A stretch of DNA of 39,955 nt from CAKSQF01 sp963628435 (GCA_963628435.1 CAVGEY010000019.1:1-39955); one strand, 5' to 3'. Positions 1-9,759 are shown, counted from the stretch's first letter. The notes: generated by a model not told the origin, from the letters alone. Made by a program: numbers and translations.

Positions 1-3000
1 GATATACCGAAAGTCTCGATGGTATAAATACCGTTTCAGCTGATTTCCGTTATCAGGGAGCATCGGATACGGGTAATTTAGAGTATACCGGTATAGAAAT
101 ATATTCGAAAGACTCTTATTATCGTTTTGCAATATGGCCGAATACTGCAAGTAACGGTCCCGCCGTATTCTTCGTGCAGAAAGATACCGAAGATCCGATA
201 AGCAGATTTATTCGTAAGGAAATGTCGGCGGACAGCTTCGGTAAAAACGTATGGTACAATATGAAGGTTACGCTTACCGACGATTACCTTGCGGTATGGC
301 TCAACGGCGAGCTGATTTGTACAAACACCTCTCTCGGAATTGAAATCGGAGACTTCGAATGGAACAGTGTTCGCATAATAAGCAAAGGATGCCCCGCGGA
401 AATTAAGAATCCCGAAGTTTCATACAGAGAGCCTGACTATTCTACCTATCTTGACTTTGAGTTTAATGATGAAAAGGCAGTTGCCGCATTTACATCCGAT
501 AATGCTTCCCTCACTTATGCCGACGGAAAAATGAAAATAACACTTGACGGAGCTCTCGCAACAGTAACTTCTCCCGAGATATTTACAAATCCCGGCCACA
601 GATACAGCGCAAAGCTCGGTGTAAGAAACACATTCGTCATAAGAATGAAAAACGCCAGCAACGCCGAAAAACTGAAATTATATTTCCTGGTAAAAGGCGA
701 TACCGATTTCAGCGAAAAGCAGTGCAAAGAATTTGCGATTAATCCGAACAGCGGATTTAATACCTATTATTTTAATCTTTCAGATGTAATCGATTGCGAT
801 TGCTGGAAGGATACGCAGAAGCTTGTAAAATGCGATCATTACCTTTCAGGCTTCAAAATCGTTGTTGAAGGCGCAGAAGGCGGAGAGATAGAAATAGACA
901 ACATCTCCTTCTCGCGTGAAGCACATATTTTCGAACACGGTGCAACAGAAATAAAGGCTGTCGCAAATAAGTCAGAGGATAAGGTCACCGTTTCTGGTAA
1001 ACTGCTTGAAAAATATGCAGGCAAAACAATTACCATTCTCGAAACAAGTGTCAAAAACTATAATCAGGATATAAACTACGCAGGCAACGTAAAAATTGCA
1101 TCCGCAGTCGCAAACGGAATAAACTTCACGGTTACCTTCCCGTTCACAAACGGAAAGATGAACCACCTTTCCACAAAGTTTATCGCAGTCGTCTCGGACG
1201 GCGATGACTATACCAAGGGCGTAAAACTGTCCGATGTTTTCATGATTGAAAACTGGCGCGACTTCTCAACGAATCCATACGATTTCACGGTTCCGCAGCT
1301 TACGGTCGATGTTACCGACGAACGCTTCGGAGCAAAGGGGGACGGATTTACAAACGATACCGATGCTATACAAAGCGCAATCGATTATGTGAGCGCTAAG
1401 GGCGGCGGTAAGATCGTAATTCCCGGAGATGACAGCGAATACGGACGCCGATATATCATGACAGGCGTCGAGCTCAAGAGCAATATTGAACTTTGTATTG
1501 AGAAAGGCGCAATTCTCTGGCAATCACATAACGAAGATGATTATACTAAGTATACCGTCTATTACGGCCATGAAAACATGGGAAAAGACGTTGCTTGGGG
1601 ACTGTCATCACTTATGCATCTTCCCTTCATATATATACATGATGCCGAAAATGTAAGAGTTACAGGCGGCGGAACAATCCGTATGGATGATACAGGTACA
1701 GAGTGTCTTGACGGAAACGGATACGCAACCAGCAGCTACAATATAACGGTCGGTTGCTCGTCAATCATACATCTCGTTCCTATCGGAATATACGGATGTA
1801 AAAATGTCGAGATTTCCGACATAAATGTAAGAAGATGCAGTTGCTGGCACGCTTATATCAGAGAATCCGAGAGAGTCTACTTCGGTAACGTAGATCTTGC
1901 CGAGGTAAACTGCATAAACGGCGACGGCTTCGACTTCTCGACAGCAGTTCATGATGTTGTTGTTGATCGTTGCAGCCTCTATTCAAACGACGACGCACTT
2001 GTTCTCGCCGTTACGACAAACGACCCGAGAGACGATCTTTCAATTTGGCGTTCAAAGAGTACAAAGGAAGATAAATCGCTTTATAATTTCACTGTGAGAA
2101 ACTGCAACCTGTTCGGCGGTCACGGCATAACCTTTATTCCGTGGGCATCCGAAAATGACGATCAGGAAAAGGTACAGATATACAATATCGATGTTCAGAA
2201 CAGTGTCCTCGGTGGTACAACGACCGCTGTGGGAGTTTGGGCGGACAACCCCTTCTACGGAAAGAGCAATTATTGGGGCGGAACATACGGAAGCACCGAT
2301 GCTACCGAAGACGGTGACTACTCGCCGATACGCGATATTGTTATTATAAACAACAAATATGTTTCACCGTGCAGTTTCTACGGCGTAAACGTAACGAATG
2401 TACTTACCGATGCCAAGATTGCCGGAGCAACCGGATTTGAAAACGGAAACTTCGATAAAGTAGTTCATAAAGGTAACGGTTTTAATGACGAAACCAACTA
2501 TATTACCGGACTTTCCTACTGGTCGTCAAAAGGAAACGTCGGAACAAAGCAGAACGGAACGAAAGACAGTCTTACAGCAGATACAAACGAGAAAATCACG
2601 CAGTCCGATTATATCGGCTATGTGAAGGGCGACGGAGAACTTTTCCAGGGCGTATGGCTGACATTCGGAACCTATAATTTCAGCTTGAAGACAATGCTCG
2701 AGTCCGGAAGCGCAAAACTTTTCGTGAGAGACCTCGTAACAGGTAATATTATTGCCGAAAAGACAGTAGAGAAATCGGATGAGCTGAGCGAAACAACAAT
2801 TAGCTTTAATATTGAGAAGTCTGCTGAAATACAGCTCGGAATAAGCCATAGCGGAAACGCAGACGATGTAGTTTATATTGATGACGCACAGGTTACAAGA
2901 GACCAAAACGCCAATGATTACGATGTTGACGGAAAGACATACGTTTTCGATTTCGATGACGGAAAGATTGACTTCAATGTTAAAAATAGCGGCGGCAGTG

Positions 3001-3617
3001 ACCCGACCGTAAAAAATGGTAAGCTCGTTGTTCCTTCAAACGGCGAATATAAGTTCATGCTTAAAAATAAGGGTGAACTGAACGAATTTTCGATTTCGGC
3101 TGATATAAACGTAAGCAAGGATAAGAGAACCGATGCCGGTATATATATGTTTGCATCAGATGCAGAAAACGGTCAGGATGAAATCAGCGCATATAATGTT
3201 CAGGTGATTTCGGAAGCTGGTAGTGATAAATTCAATATTGATATCTATACATTTGACGGAACATATCTCGGATCGGTTGCTACAAGCAAGAGTTTCACAC
3301 CCGAAAACGGAGTTGCTCACATAAAGGTTGTTGTCAAGAAAGATACAATATTTGTCTTTGTCGGCGACTCAAAGGAACCCGATCTGATCTGTGAGGTCGA
3401 TGAAGGACTTTCAGGCAATGTCGGACTGCGCGCGCAGAACTGCGAAAGCGTTTTTGATAACGTAATACTCGTTACCGATCAGTTTATCGCAGAAGATGAA
3501 GAGCCTACACCTCCGAAGACCGGAATAAATATTGCATTTGCAGTCGCGTGTGCTCTTACAGGGCTTATCTGCCTTGCAGTTCTTACTCTTTCAAAGAAAA
3601 AAAGAAAATCAATGTAA
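1..3617 (+). CDS. Surface-anchored GH28-like polygalacturonase, 5'-truncated by window edge
   Basis: The frame is open from base 3, so the true start and signal peptide lie upstream; the GTG at 174 is an internal valine. About 1204 residues are visible. In order they are: the end of a jelly-roll/LamG-like domain, a second beta-sandwich (about 150-310), a right-handed beta-helix that opens with a pectate_lyase_3-type motif DERFGAKGDGFTNDT (about 439), another binding domain (about 790-950), a concanavalin-like domain (about 960-1150), and an anchor. GH28-type catalytic positions look intact: NGDGFD (D641/D644), SNDD (D663-D664) and GGHG (H707). The C-terminus carries PPKTG (1170-1174), a hydrophobic helix and a KKKRK tail, which fits a sortase-type wall anchor. 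By family this enzyme would cleave galacturonan or a related polysaccharide outside the cell. The exact substrate is unknown, and other beta-helix glycosidases are possible. Confidence 0.8.
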   Translation, partial: YTESLDGINTVSADFRYQGASDTGNLEYTGIEIYSKDSYYRFAIWPNTASNGPAVFFVQKDTEDPISRFIRKEMSADSFGKNVWYNMKVTLTDDYLAVWLNGELICTNTSLGIEIGDFEWNSVRIISKGCPAEIKNPEVSYREPDYSTYLDFEFNDEKAVAAFTSDNASLTYADGKMKITLDGALATVTSPEIFTNPGHRYSAKLGVRNTFVIRMKNASNAEKLKLYFLVKGDTDFSEKQCKEFAINPNSGFNTYYFNLSDVIDCDCWKDTQKLVKCDHYLSGFKIVVEGAEGGEIEIDNISFSREAHIFEHGATEIKAVANKSEDKVTVSGKLLEKYAGKTITILETSVKNYNQDINYAGNVKIASAVANGINFTVTFPFTNGKMNHLSTKFIAVVSDGDDYTKGVKLSDVFMIENWRDFSTNPYDFTVPQLTVDVTDERFGAKGDGFTNDTDAIQSAIDYVSAKGGGKIVIPGDDSEYGRRYIMTGVELKSNIELCIEKGAILWQSHNEDDYTKYTVYYGHENMGKDVAWGLSSLMHLPFIYIHDAENVRVTGGGTIRMDDTGTECLDGNGYATSSYNITVGCSSIIHLVPIGIYGCKNVEISDINVRRCSCWHAYIRESERVYFGNVDLAEVNCINGDGFDFSTAVHDVVVDRCSLYSNDDALVLAVTTNDPRDDLSIWRSKSTKEDKSLYNFTVRNCNLFGGHGITFIPWASENDDQEKVQIYNIDVQNSVLGGTTTAVGVWADNPFYGKSNYWGGTYGSTDATEDGDYSPIRDIVIINNKYVSPCSFYGVNVTNVLTDAKIAGATGFENGNFDKVVHKGNGFNDETNYITGLSYWSSKGNVGTKQNGTKDSLTADTNEKITQSDYIGYVKGDGELFQGVWLTFGTYNFSLKTMLESGSAKLFVRDLVTGNIIAEKTVEKSDELSETTISFNIEKSAEIQLGISHSGNADDVVYIDDAQVTRDQNANDYDVDGKTYVFDFDDGKIDFNVKNSGGSDPTVKNGKLVVPSNGEYKFMLKNKGELNEFSISADINVSKDKRTDAGIYMFASDAENGQDEISAYNVQVISEAGSDKFNIDIYTFDGTYLGSVATSKSFTPENGVAHIKVVVKKDTIFVFVGDSKEPDLICEVDEGLSGNVGLRAQNCESVFDNVILVTDQFIAEDEEPTPPKTGINIAFAVACALTGLICLAVLTLSKKKRKSM

Positions 3618-3644
3618 AAATTAATTAGCACATCGGATACAGCA

Positions 3645-3683
3645 AAATACCGAGATAAGTGATAATCACTTATCTCGGTATTT
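3645..3683. terminator. Bidirectional hairpin terminator between convergent genes
   Basis: A perfect 18-bp inverted repeat (3645-3662 with 3666-3683, loop TAA) with A-rich and T-rich flanks. It lies 27 bp after the polygalacturonase stop and just downstream of the PAP2 stop on the other strand, so it can serve both transcripts. Confidence 0.85.
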
Positions 3684-3691
3684 CTTTGTTC

Positions 3692-4189
3692 TTAAAGCAA
3701 AATATAAACAGCGCTAAATATAACCGCGAAATATGCACCCGCTATTACGTCATGAATATAATGAACACCGCCGATTACCCGTATTAGCCCCAAGAAAAAT
3801 CCTATGGCGCAAAAAATTATACCCGCGCTATAGCTGAACCGCATATATGTCATAGCAAGCATAAATGCGGAGAATACATGTCTGCTCGGGAACGACTTCC
3901 CTCTCTTTTGATGATCGATTATCGGCGTATAACCATAAATTTCATACGGTCTTTTTTCGTCTATAATAAATCGAATTACGGAAACAATCGCAAAAGAAAT
4001 TGCAGGTATGGTTATCGAGTATAAGATCTGATTAAGTCCGACATCCGAAAATATAATAAAAACTAAAAACACGGGATATGACAACACACAAGCCGAAACA
4101 ATAAAGATATCACAAGCTTTTACAAATGCAGCCAATTTTGGGCATCCGATAATATCGATTATCAAAGATTCATAAAAATTATTTTTCAT
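3692..4189 (-). CDS. PAP2-family membrane phosphatase
   Basis: A small integral membrane protein of the type 2 phosphatidic acid phosphatase family, about 165 residues with roughly five hydrophobic segments. The three family motifs are visible: R-X6-RP (RFIIDEKRP), a PSRH version of PSGH (FPSRHVFSAF), and GLIRVIGGVHYIHDVIAG with the catalytic His and Asp. Family members dephosphorylate lipid phosphates or undecaprenyl pyrophosphate; which substrate applies here is not visible. The ATG at 4189 overlaps the metH stop by 11 nt. An alternative in-frame ATG at 4210 would add seven residues and overlap by 32 nt, and neither has a strong SD. It is the last gene of the metF-metH transcript, probably by translational coupling rather than shared function. 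Confidence 0.82.
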   Translation of the reverse strand: MKNNFYESLIIDIIGCPKLAAFVKACDIFIVSACVLSYPVFLVFIIFSDVGLNQILYSITIPAISFAIVSVIRFIIDEKRPYEIYGYTPIIDHQKRGKSFPSRHVFSAFMLAMTYMRFSYSAGIIFCAIGFFLGLIRVIGGVHYIHDVIAGAYFAVIFSAVYILL

Positions 4190-6563
4190 TATTGTAGAGT
4201 CTCTCTGCATATCTTACTGTATCCATCGCATCTTTGGCATAATAATCTGCACCTATCGAGTCCGCATATTCCTGCGTCAATACCGCGCCACCTACGACCA
4301 CCTTTCCGCAAGGATATTTTTCTTTAAGAAGTGAAACTGTTTCAGCCATTGATTTTAATGTTGTTGTCATAAGTGCTGATAAACCGATGATTTTAGCGTC
4401 ATTCTTTATTGCACAATCAAGCACACATGAGGGTTCTACATCTTTTCCGAGATCAATAACATTATATGCATAGTTCTCGAGCATAGTAATAACTATGTTT
4501 TTCCCGATATCATGTATATCTCCTTTAACGGTAGCCATAACTATCGTAAACTTCCCCGCACTTTTGGGAATAGCAGATTTAATTATGCCGAAAGCACTGC
4601 CTGCGGCATTTGCCGCCATCAAAAGCTGCGGCAAAAATATTTTCTTTTCGGCAAAATCCTTACCAACAACATCAAGAGCCGGAACTATATCCGCATTGAT
4701 TATATCAATCGGATTTTTGACTGAAAGTGCCTTTTCGGTGAGTTTTTTTGCCTTATCGGACATGCCGTTTATAATCGCTCCCGAAATTGTATCGCATTTT
4801 GTCGCTTCGATTTCATTTTTAGGTTCTTTACTCAATGAAAGTGCGGATGAAATATACTCTTCACAATTTGTGTCTTTATTAAAAATGACATTCATACCGC
4901 GAAATGCGTTCATAACATTATCGGAATACGGATTTATTATAGCTGCCGATAATCCAGCGCACATTGCCGCAGACAGAAATGCGCTGTTCAGATAATCCCT
5001 GTTCGGCAGTCCAAACGAAATATTGGAAATTCCGAGGATTGTACAAACGCCAATCATATTAAGACGTTTTATACATTCCAGCGCAACAACAGCCGCATCC
5101 GGAGTCGCAGAAAGTGCCATTGAAAGCGGATCGATTATTATATCTTTTTTGTTTATTCCGTATTCTGCCGCAGTTGTAATAATTTTCAAAGCAATTTTTA
5201 TTCTTTCATCTGCGGTTTCCGGGATACCGTTTTCATCGATTGTCAAACCTACTACAACGCCGCCGTATTTTTTTACAATGGGAAATACAGCGGACATTGA
5301 TTCTTTTTTTCCCGTTACCGAATTTACAAGGGGTTTCCCTCTATATTCACGCATTGCCATTTCAATAGCGGTCTGATTGTTACTGTCGATTTGAATTGGC
5401 AAATCGCATACTTCCTGAATTGATTTAACAGCTTTTTGCATTACTGCCACTTCATCAATTTCAGCAGAACCCACATTAACATCCAATATTTTAGCTCCGT
5501 GTTCTGCCTGCCCTATTGCCTCAGATGTTATATATGAGAAGTCAGAATTTATAAGCGCATTCCTCAATTTTGACTTTCCGGTAGGATTGATTCTTTCTCC
5601 GATCGGAATTGTTTTTTCATTCAGGCATACTGCATGTGTATATGAAGATACAACAGTTTTTTGTTTATCATTTATCGGCAGTACAGGAATATTCTGGGTT
5701 TTTGAAACAAGCGATTTAATAAATTGCGGATTTGTACCGCAGCACCCTCCGATAATATGTGCACCTGATTTTACGATGTCAGCCATACTATCCGCAAAAT
5801 CATCGGGCGTAATATTATATGTATATTTTCCATTGCAAATATCGGGCAATCCGGCATTTGGTTTTACAATTAAAGGTAAAGAGGAAAAAGAAGCAAGTTC
5901 CTTTACGACATCAATCATTTCATTAGGAGCCAAGGAGCAATTTAACCCAAGCGCGCTGACTCCCAATCCCTCAAGCATAGCAACCATTGAGGCACAGTTT
6001 GAGCCTGTTAATGTTCTTCCGTGCTTATCATATACATTTGTTACAAATATGGGTTTATCCGAATTTTCTTTTGCGGCAATAACAGCCGCCTTTGTTTCAA
6101 GACAGTCTGTCATTGTCTCAACAATTATGACATCATACATTAACGGATCGGCGCATCTGATTACATCGGCAAAAGCCGATACCGCATCTTCAAAGCTAAG
6201 ATCACCTAATGGTGAAAGCATCTTACCTGTCGGTCCGATATCCAATCCGATATACAGCTCACGATCATTTTCTGTCAGCGAATCTCGCGCATAATTTGCG
6301 GCTAAAAGTGAAGAATCAATCATTTTTTCGAGCTGTTCCTGTGAATATTTGATGCTGTTCAGCCCGAATGTATTAGTGTATATAAGGTCGCTACCGGCTT
6401 TATAACATTCTATATGATGTCTCTTTATAGCCTCAGGATGAACAATGCTGAGAATTTCGGTACCGTCCGAAATGTCATATCCCGACATTTGCAAAGATGT
6501 TCCCATTCCGCAATCCAAATAAAAAATCCCATTTTGTATTTTTTTACAAATATCTGTTCTCAT
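4179..6563 (-). CDS. metH: Cobalamin-dependent methionine synthase, without reactivation domain
   Basis: Transfers the methyl group of 5-methyltetrahydrofolate to homocysteine through cob(I)alamin. Residues 1-290 form the homocysteine S-methyltransferase barrel with zinc ligands at C209 and C274/C275 (GGCCGTNP). About 310-580 is the pterin-binding barrel (INPTGKSKLRNAL, ILDVNVGS, QIDSNN). About 590-794 is the cobalamin cap and Rossmann module with GDIHDIGKN, where H684 is the base-off ligand. The protein ends there, so the AdoMet reactivation domain of the roughly 1200-residue E. coli enzyme is absent. Short forms of this kind are known in Clostridia and Thermotoga and need a separate activation protein, which is not in this window. 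The start chosen is the ATG at 6563, because GGGAG lies 7 nt upstream. An in-frame TTG at 6587 is less likely. It follows metF by 46 bp. Confidence 0.93.
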   Translation of the reverse strand: MRTDICKKIQNGIFYLDCGMGTSLQMSGYDISDGTEILSIVHPEAIKRHHIECYKAGSDLIYTNTFGLNSIKYSQEQLEKMIDSSLLAANYARDSLTENDRELYIGLDIGPTGKMLSPLGDLSFEDAVSAFADVIRCADPLMYDVIIVETMTDCLETKAAVIAAKENSDKPIFVTNVYDKHGRTLTGSNCASMVAMLEGLGVSALGLNCSLAPNEMIDVVKELASFSSLPLIVKPNAGLPDICNGKYTYNITPDDFADSMADIVKSGAHIIGGCCGTNPQFIKSLVSKTQNIPVLPINDKQKTVVSSYTHAVCLNEKTIPIGERINPTGKSKLRNALINSDFSYITSEAIGQAEHGAKILDVNVGSAEIDEVAVMQKAVKSIQEVCDLPIQIDSNNQTAIEMAMREYRGKPLVNSVTGKKESMSAVFPIVKKYGGVVVGLTIDENGIPETADERIKIALKIITTAAEYGINKKDIIIDPLSMALSATPDAAVVALECIKRLNMIGVCTILGISNISFGLPNRDYLNSAFLSAAMCAGLSAAIINPYSDNVMNAFRGMNVIFNKDTNCEEYISSALSLSKEPKNEIEATKCDTISGAIINGMSDKAKKLTEKALSVKNPIDIINADIVPALDVVGKDFAEKKIFLPQLLMAANAAGSAFGIIKSAIPKSAGKFTIVMATVKGDIHDIGKNIVITMLENYAYNVIDLGKDVEPSCVLDCAIKNDAKIIGLSALMTTTLKSMAETVSLLKEKYPCGKVVVGGAVLTQEYADSIGADYYAKDAMDTVRYAERLYNNEK

Positions 6564-6609
6564 AGTTGTTCTCCCAAAAAAAGACAAACATTATTTCAAT
6601 TAGAAATTG

Positions 6610-7467
6610 TTATCCGATAATACACGAAAGATTTTCGACAATTTTTTTTGCAATATCTTCTTTGTTCATAGAATAAACATGTACGGCATTTATCCCGTTG
6701 GCATACAGATCAATTATCTGTTCTGTTGCATATGCTATCCCGGCCTGCTTCATCGCATTGGGATTTTTGCCGTATCTGTCAACAATCTGTCTGAATTTCG
6801 GTGGTATGCACATTCCCGTAAGTCTGCATATTCGATTTATTTGACTCGGATTGGTAACCGGCATTATTCCCGCAACAACAGGCAGACTGATGCCCGCATC
6901 TCTTAGTTTATACATAAAATTGTAGAAAACATTATTATCAAAAAACATTTGTGAAGTCAAAAAATCGCATCCGCAATCTTCTTTTAATTTTAGATACTCC
7001 AAATCATCATATATAGAAGCGGATTCGGGATGTCCTTCCGGATAGCATGCTCCGCCAACGCAAAAATCGCCGTTGGACTTAATGATTTTAATAAGATCTG
7101 AAGCATGAGAGTAATCGGACGGACAACTTCCGTCGGGTATATCACCCCTTAGGGCAAGAATATTTTCTATGTTTTCGGCTTTGAACCTTTTCAACAATTC
7201 CGTTATGTTCTGTTTATATGCGCCGACGCAAGTTAGATGCATAAGTGCAGGTATACCTGATTTTTGTATATTTGAGACGATTGACTCGGTAAATTCAGTT
7301 GACCCATGTCCCGCACCATATGTTACGCTCATAAACGATGGTTTTAACGATGCGATTGACATTGCGGCATTTGTGATTGACTCAACTTTTGAAGATGAAT
7401 TAGGGGGAAAAACCTCAAACGAGAGTGACGGCCTTGATTTTTCTGTAATAATATCCTTTATTTTCAT
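6610..7467 (-). CDS. metF: 5,10-methylenetetrahydrofolate reductase
   Basis: Reduces 5,10-methylene-THF to 5-methyl-THF, the methyl donor used by MetH encoded next to it. The 285-residue product is a single TIM barrel of the usual bacterial length. It starts with the typical SLSFEVFPPNSSSK segment, has SVTYGAGHGST near residue 49, and has NILALRGDIPDG around 100-111, all family hallmarks. The ATG at 7467 is preceded by AAAGGATG. Transcription starts from a consensus promoter about 16 nt upstream, leaving almost no leader. It is the first gene of the metF-metH-PAP2 operon. Confidence 0.95.
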   Translation of the reverse strand: MKIKDIITEKSRPSLSFEVFPPNSSSKVESITNAAMSIASLKPSFMSVTYGAGHGSTEFTESIVSNIQKSGIPALMHLTCVGAYKQNITELLKRFKAENIENILALRGDIPDGSCPSDYSHASDLIKIIKSNGDFCVGGACYPEGHPESASIYDDLEYLKLKEDCGCDFLTSQMFFDNNVFYNFMYKLRDAGISLPVVAGIMPVTNPSQINRICRLTGMCIPPKFRQIVDRYGKNPNAMKQAGIAYATEQIIDLYANGINAVHVYSMNKEDIAKKIVENLSCIIG

Positions 7468-7489
7468 ATAGTTTCACATCCTTTTCTGA

Positions 7490-7517
7490 ATTATATCATA
7501 TAAAGTCAAAATGTCAA
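7490..7517 (-). promoter_or_regulatory. Sigma-A promoter of metF-metH-PAP2
   Basis: On the minus strand TTGACA (7517-7512) and TATAAT (7495-7490) are separated by 16 bp. The predicted start is about 15 nt before the metF ATG. That leaves no room for a SAM or cobalamin riboswitch. Confidence 0.75.
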
Positions 7518-7601
7518 GTTATTGCTTTTTATAAATTATGCTTTCTTGTCAAATGTCACAATAGACAATTTTTTTCATTCTTTTTTGTTTATATTTACAT
7601 A

Positions 7602-7630
7602 TTGAAATTTGAATTGATTTATGATATTAT
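7602..7630 (+). promoter_or_regulatory. Promoter of the tRNA-Val gene
   Basis: TTGAAA (7602-7607) and TATTAT (7625-7630) with a 17-bp spacer. Transcription would start a few bases before the tRNA 5' end at 7640. Confidence 0.65.
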
Positions 7631-7639
7631 TTCAATGTT

Positions 7640-7716
7640 GGAGGCATAGCTCAGCTGGTTAGAGTGCATGCTTGACATGCATGAGGTCATTGGTTCGATT
7701 CCAATTGTCTCCACCA
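7640..7716 (+). tRNA. tRNA-Val(GAC)
   Basis: A complete 77-nt cloverleaf can be drawn: acceptor GGAGGCA with TGTCTCC, D-arm GCTC...GAGT, anticodon stem CATGC/GCATG around loop TTGACAT (anticodon GAC), variable loop, T-arm ATTGG-TTCGATT-CCAAT, discriminator A and an encoded CCA. GAC reads GUC and GUU valine codons. It is a single-gene transcript with its own promoter and terminator. Confidence 0.96.
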
Positions 7717-7720
7717 AAAA

Positions 7721-7747
7721 ATCCGGATGAATTCATCCGGATTTTTA
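7721..7747. terminator. Rho-independent terminator after tRNA-Val
   Basis: Perfect 9-bp stem ATCCGGATG (7721-7729) with CATCCGGAT (7734-7742), loop AATT, followed by a T-run. With the flanking A5/T5 it forms a 30-bp palindrome, so it can also act on the opposite strand. It begins 4 nt after the tRNA CCA. Confidence 0.9.
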
Positions 7748-7841
7748 TTTTTTATATAAAACTGAAAATTGCCAAAAAATAAGCAGACTTTACAGATTTT
7801 TAAGAAGCCTAATATTTTCGCTGTCAAAAAATAAATTACAA

Positions 7842-9728
7842 TCAGAATGATTCGCCCATGGAGTCAAGTGTCTCCATAAGTGTCATCAACCGTTCCTCAA
7901 GATTTGACGATTCCTCATACAACTTTGATAAAAGATCACAATTGCTCTGATTTTTGTTTATTTCCTCTTTAATTTCATCAAGCCGCTTCTCTATCTTTTT
8001 AATCTCTTCCCTATTTTGCCGGATTAAATTATTATGTTTTCGTTTGTCCGAATTTGATTGTTTGTTTTTCAGATATTCTATTTTCGAATCGGTCAGAATA
8101 CTTTGTTTCTCTGAGCTTTCATCTTCATTAAATCGCGTAATATAATCAAGATATCGTTCATAACCGTCATGAAAATCTCTCAGTTCACTTTTTTCAAATG
8201 CCAGAATGCGTGTGCTGAGTTTCTTTATAAAATATCTGTCGTGCGAAACAGCAATCAAAGTCCCGCCAAATGATTCGAGAGCATTTTCGAGAACCTCACG
8301 CGTCATAATGTCAAGGTGATTTGTCGGCTCATCCAAAAACAGAAGATTAACTTTTGAAAGCATCAGCTTTGCGAGAGTGATTCTTGCTTTTTCCCCACCG
8401 GAAAGTACCCGTATTTCCTTGAAAATGTCATCTCCTTTGAACAAAAAAAGTGCCAGTGTGTTTCTTATTTCGGTTTGAGTAAGACCGGGATAGCAATTCC
8501 AAAGTTCGTCAATAACCGTATTATTTTGACTCAGATTCTGATTTTCCTGATCGTAATATCCGATAGAAACATTAAATCCAAATTGAAATGTTCCACTGTC
8601 GGGTAAAACTGTATGGTTAAGAATCTTCATTAGTGTTGACTTACCACAACCGTTTGGACCGATGATAAACAAACGATCCTGCTTTTTTACATTAAATGAC
8701 AAATCCGAGAAAAGCGTTTTATCTTTATATTCTTTTCTTAAATTTTTAACCGTTAAAACGTCATATCCGCTTTCATCTGCCTCGGAAAATTTTACTCTTA
8801 TATTTTCCGGCAGTTTCTGCGGAGCGTCGATTTTCACCATTTTATCAAGCTGTTTCTGCCTTGATTCGGCCGCGATTATATTTCTTTCGCGATTCCAACG
8901 TCTTTGCTGTTCTATATACGCTTCTATGCGCGCAATTTCTTTTTGCTGATTTTTATATTGATGTTCGAGTATATCGCGTTCTCTTTTTTTTTCAACAATA
9001 TAAAAATCATAGTTGCCGTTGTAAATTTTTGATTTACTATTTTCTATTTCAAGAGTTTTTCCTGTAACTTTGCAAAGAAAATATCGGTCATGCGATACTA
9101 CAATAATTGTTTTTCTGCTTGCCGATAAATATTTTTCAAGCCATTCAATACTTTCAATGTCGAGATGGTTAGTGGGCTCGTCCAAAATAATGACATCGGG
9201 ATCAGATAGAAGCAGACTTGCCAGTGCAACTCTCGTTTTTTGTCCTCCGCTTAAAGACGTTATCGATTGGCTCCAATATTCATCTGTCAATCCGAGACTG
9301 CGAAGAATCCCTTTACATCTTCCGACATATTCAAGTCCACCTGATGATACATATTCGTCATAAAGCTTGGACATTCGTTCTACGGCATCACTGTCGCCAT
9401 TATCTATTTGTGTCTGTAATGACTTTATTTTATTCTCCAAAACCATCAAATCGGAAAAAGATTTCAGAATTTCATCAAGGACGCTGCTTTCACTCAAATA
9501 TTCCGCATTCTGTTCCAAAAATCCGATTTTCATTCCTTTTTGAATGTATACATTACCGCTGTCGGCAGTATATATACCGCAAATTATCTTAAGAAGAGTC
9601 GTTTTACCGGCACCGTTTACACCGACAATGCCGAGTTTATCGCCCTCATTTAATGAAAAAGAAATTTTATCCAGAATTGTATTTATTCCGACTGAAAATG
9701 AAATTTCATCACAACTTAAACTAATCAT
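7842..9728 (-). CDS. ABC-F ATPase (ribosome-associated type)
   Basis: A soluble protein with two ATP-binding cassettes and no membrane segment, typical of the ABC-F family that acts on ribosomes stalled or blocked by drugs. Cassette 1 has Walker A GVNGAGKT (36-43), signature LSGGQ (about 158) and Walker B/D-loop IILDEPTNHLD. A basic linker rich in K, R and Q follows (about 235-310). Cassette 2 has GPNGCGKST (about 356), LSGGEK (about 443) and LFLDEPTNHLD. Residues about 515-628 are a charged coiled coil, as in YdiF/Uup-like members. The start chosen is the ATG at 9728, with GAGGA upstream; an in-frame TTG at 9746 would add six residues. It has its own consensus promoter. Whether it gives antibiotic resistance or is housekeeping cannot be decided from motifs. 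Confidence 0.92.
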   Translation of the reverse strand: MISLSCDEISFSVGINTILDKISFSLNEGDKLGIVGVNGAGKTTLLKIICGIYTADSGNVYIQKGMKIGFLEQNAEYLSESSVLDEILKSFSDLMVLENKIKSLQTQIDNGDSDAVERMSKLYDEYVSSGGLEYVGRCKGILRSLGLTDEYWSQSITSLSGGQKTRVALASLLLSDPDVIILDEPTNHLDIESIEWLEKYLSASRKTIIVVSHDRYFLCKVTGKTLEIENSKSKIYNGNYDFYIVEKKRERDILEHQYKNQQKEIARIEAYIEQQRRWNRERNIIAAESRQKQLDKMVKIDAPQKLPENIRVKFSEADESGYDVLTVKNLRKEYKDKTLFSDLSFNVKKQDRLFIIGPNGCGKSTLMKILNHTVLPDSGTFQFGFNVSIGYYDQENQNLSQNNTVIDELWNCYPGLTQTEIRNTLALFLFKGDDIFKEIRVLSGGEKARITLAKLMLSKVNLLFLDEPTNHLDIMTREVLENALESFGGTLIAVSHDRYFIKKLSTRILAFEKSELRDFHDGYERYLDYITRFNEDESSEKQSILTDSKIEYLKNKQSNSDKRKHNNLIRQNREEIKKIEKRLDEIKEEINKNQSNCDLLSKLYEESSNLEERLMTLMETLDSMGESF

Positions 9729-9759
9729 AATCTTTTTGTTCCTCAACTGAATATTAGGT

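Noticed and set aside
2526..2906. 126-codon minus-strand open frame
   Set aside because: Antisense shadow of the polygalacturonase gene.
5587..6294. 235-codon plus-strand open frame
   Set aside because: It lies antisense inside metH, whose motifs and reading frame are clear; no SD or recognisable product.
7468..7639. Possible SAM or cobalamin riboswitch before metF
   Set aside because: The metF promoter leaves a leader of about 15 nt and no S-box or B12-box motif was seen.
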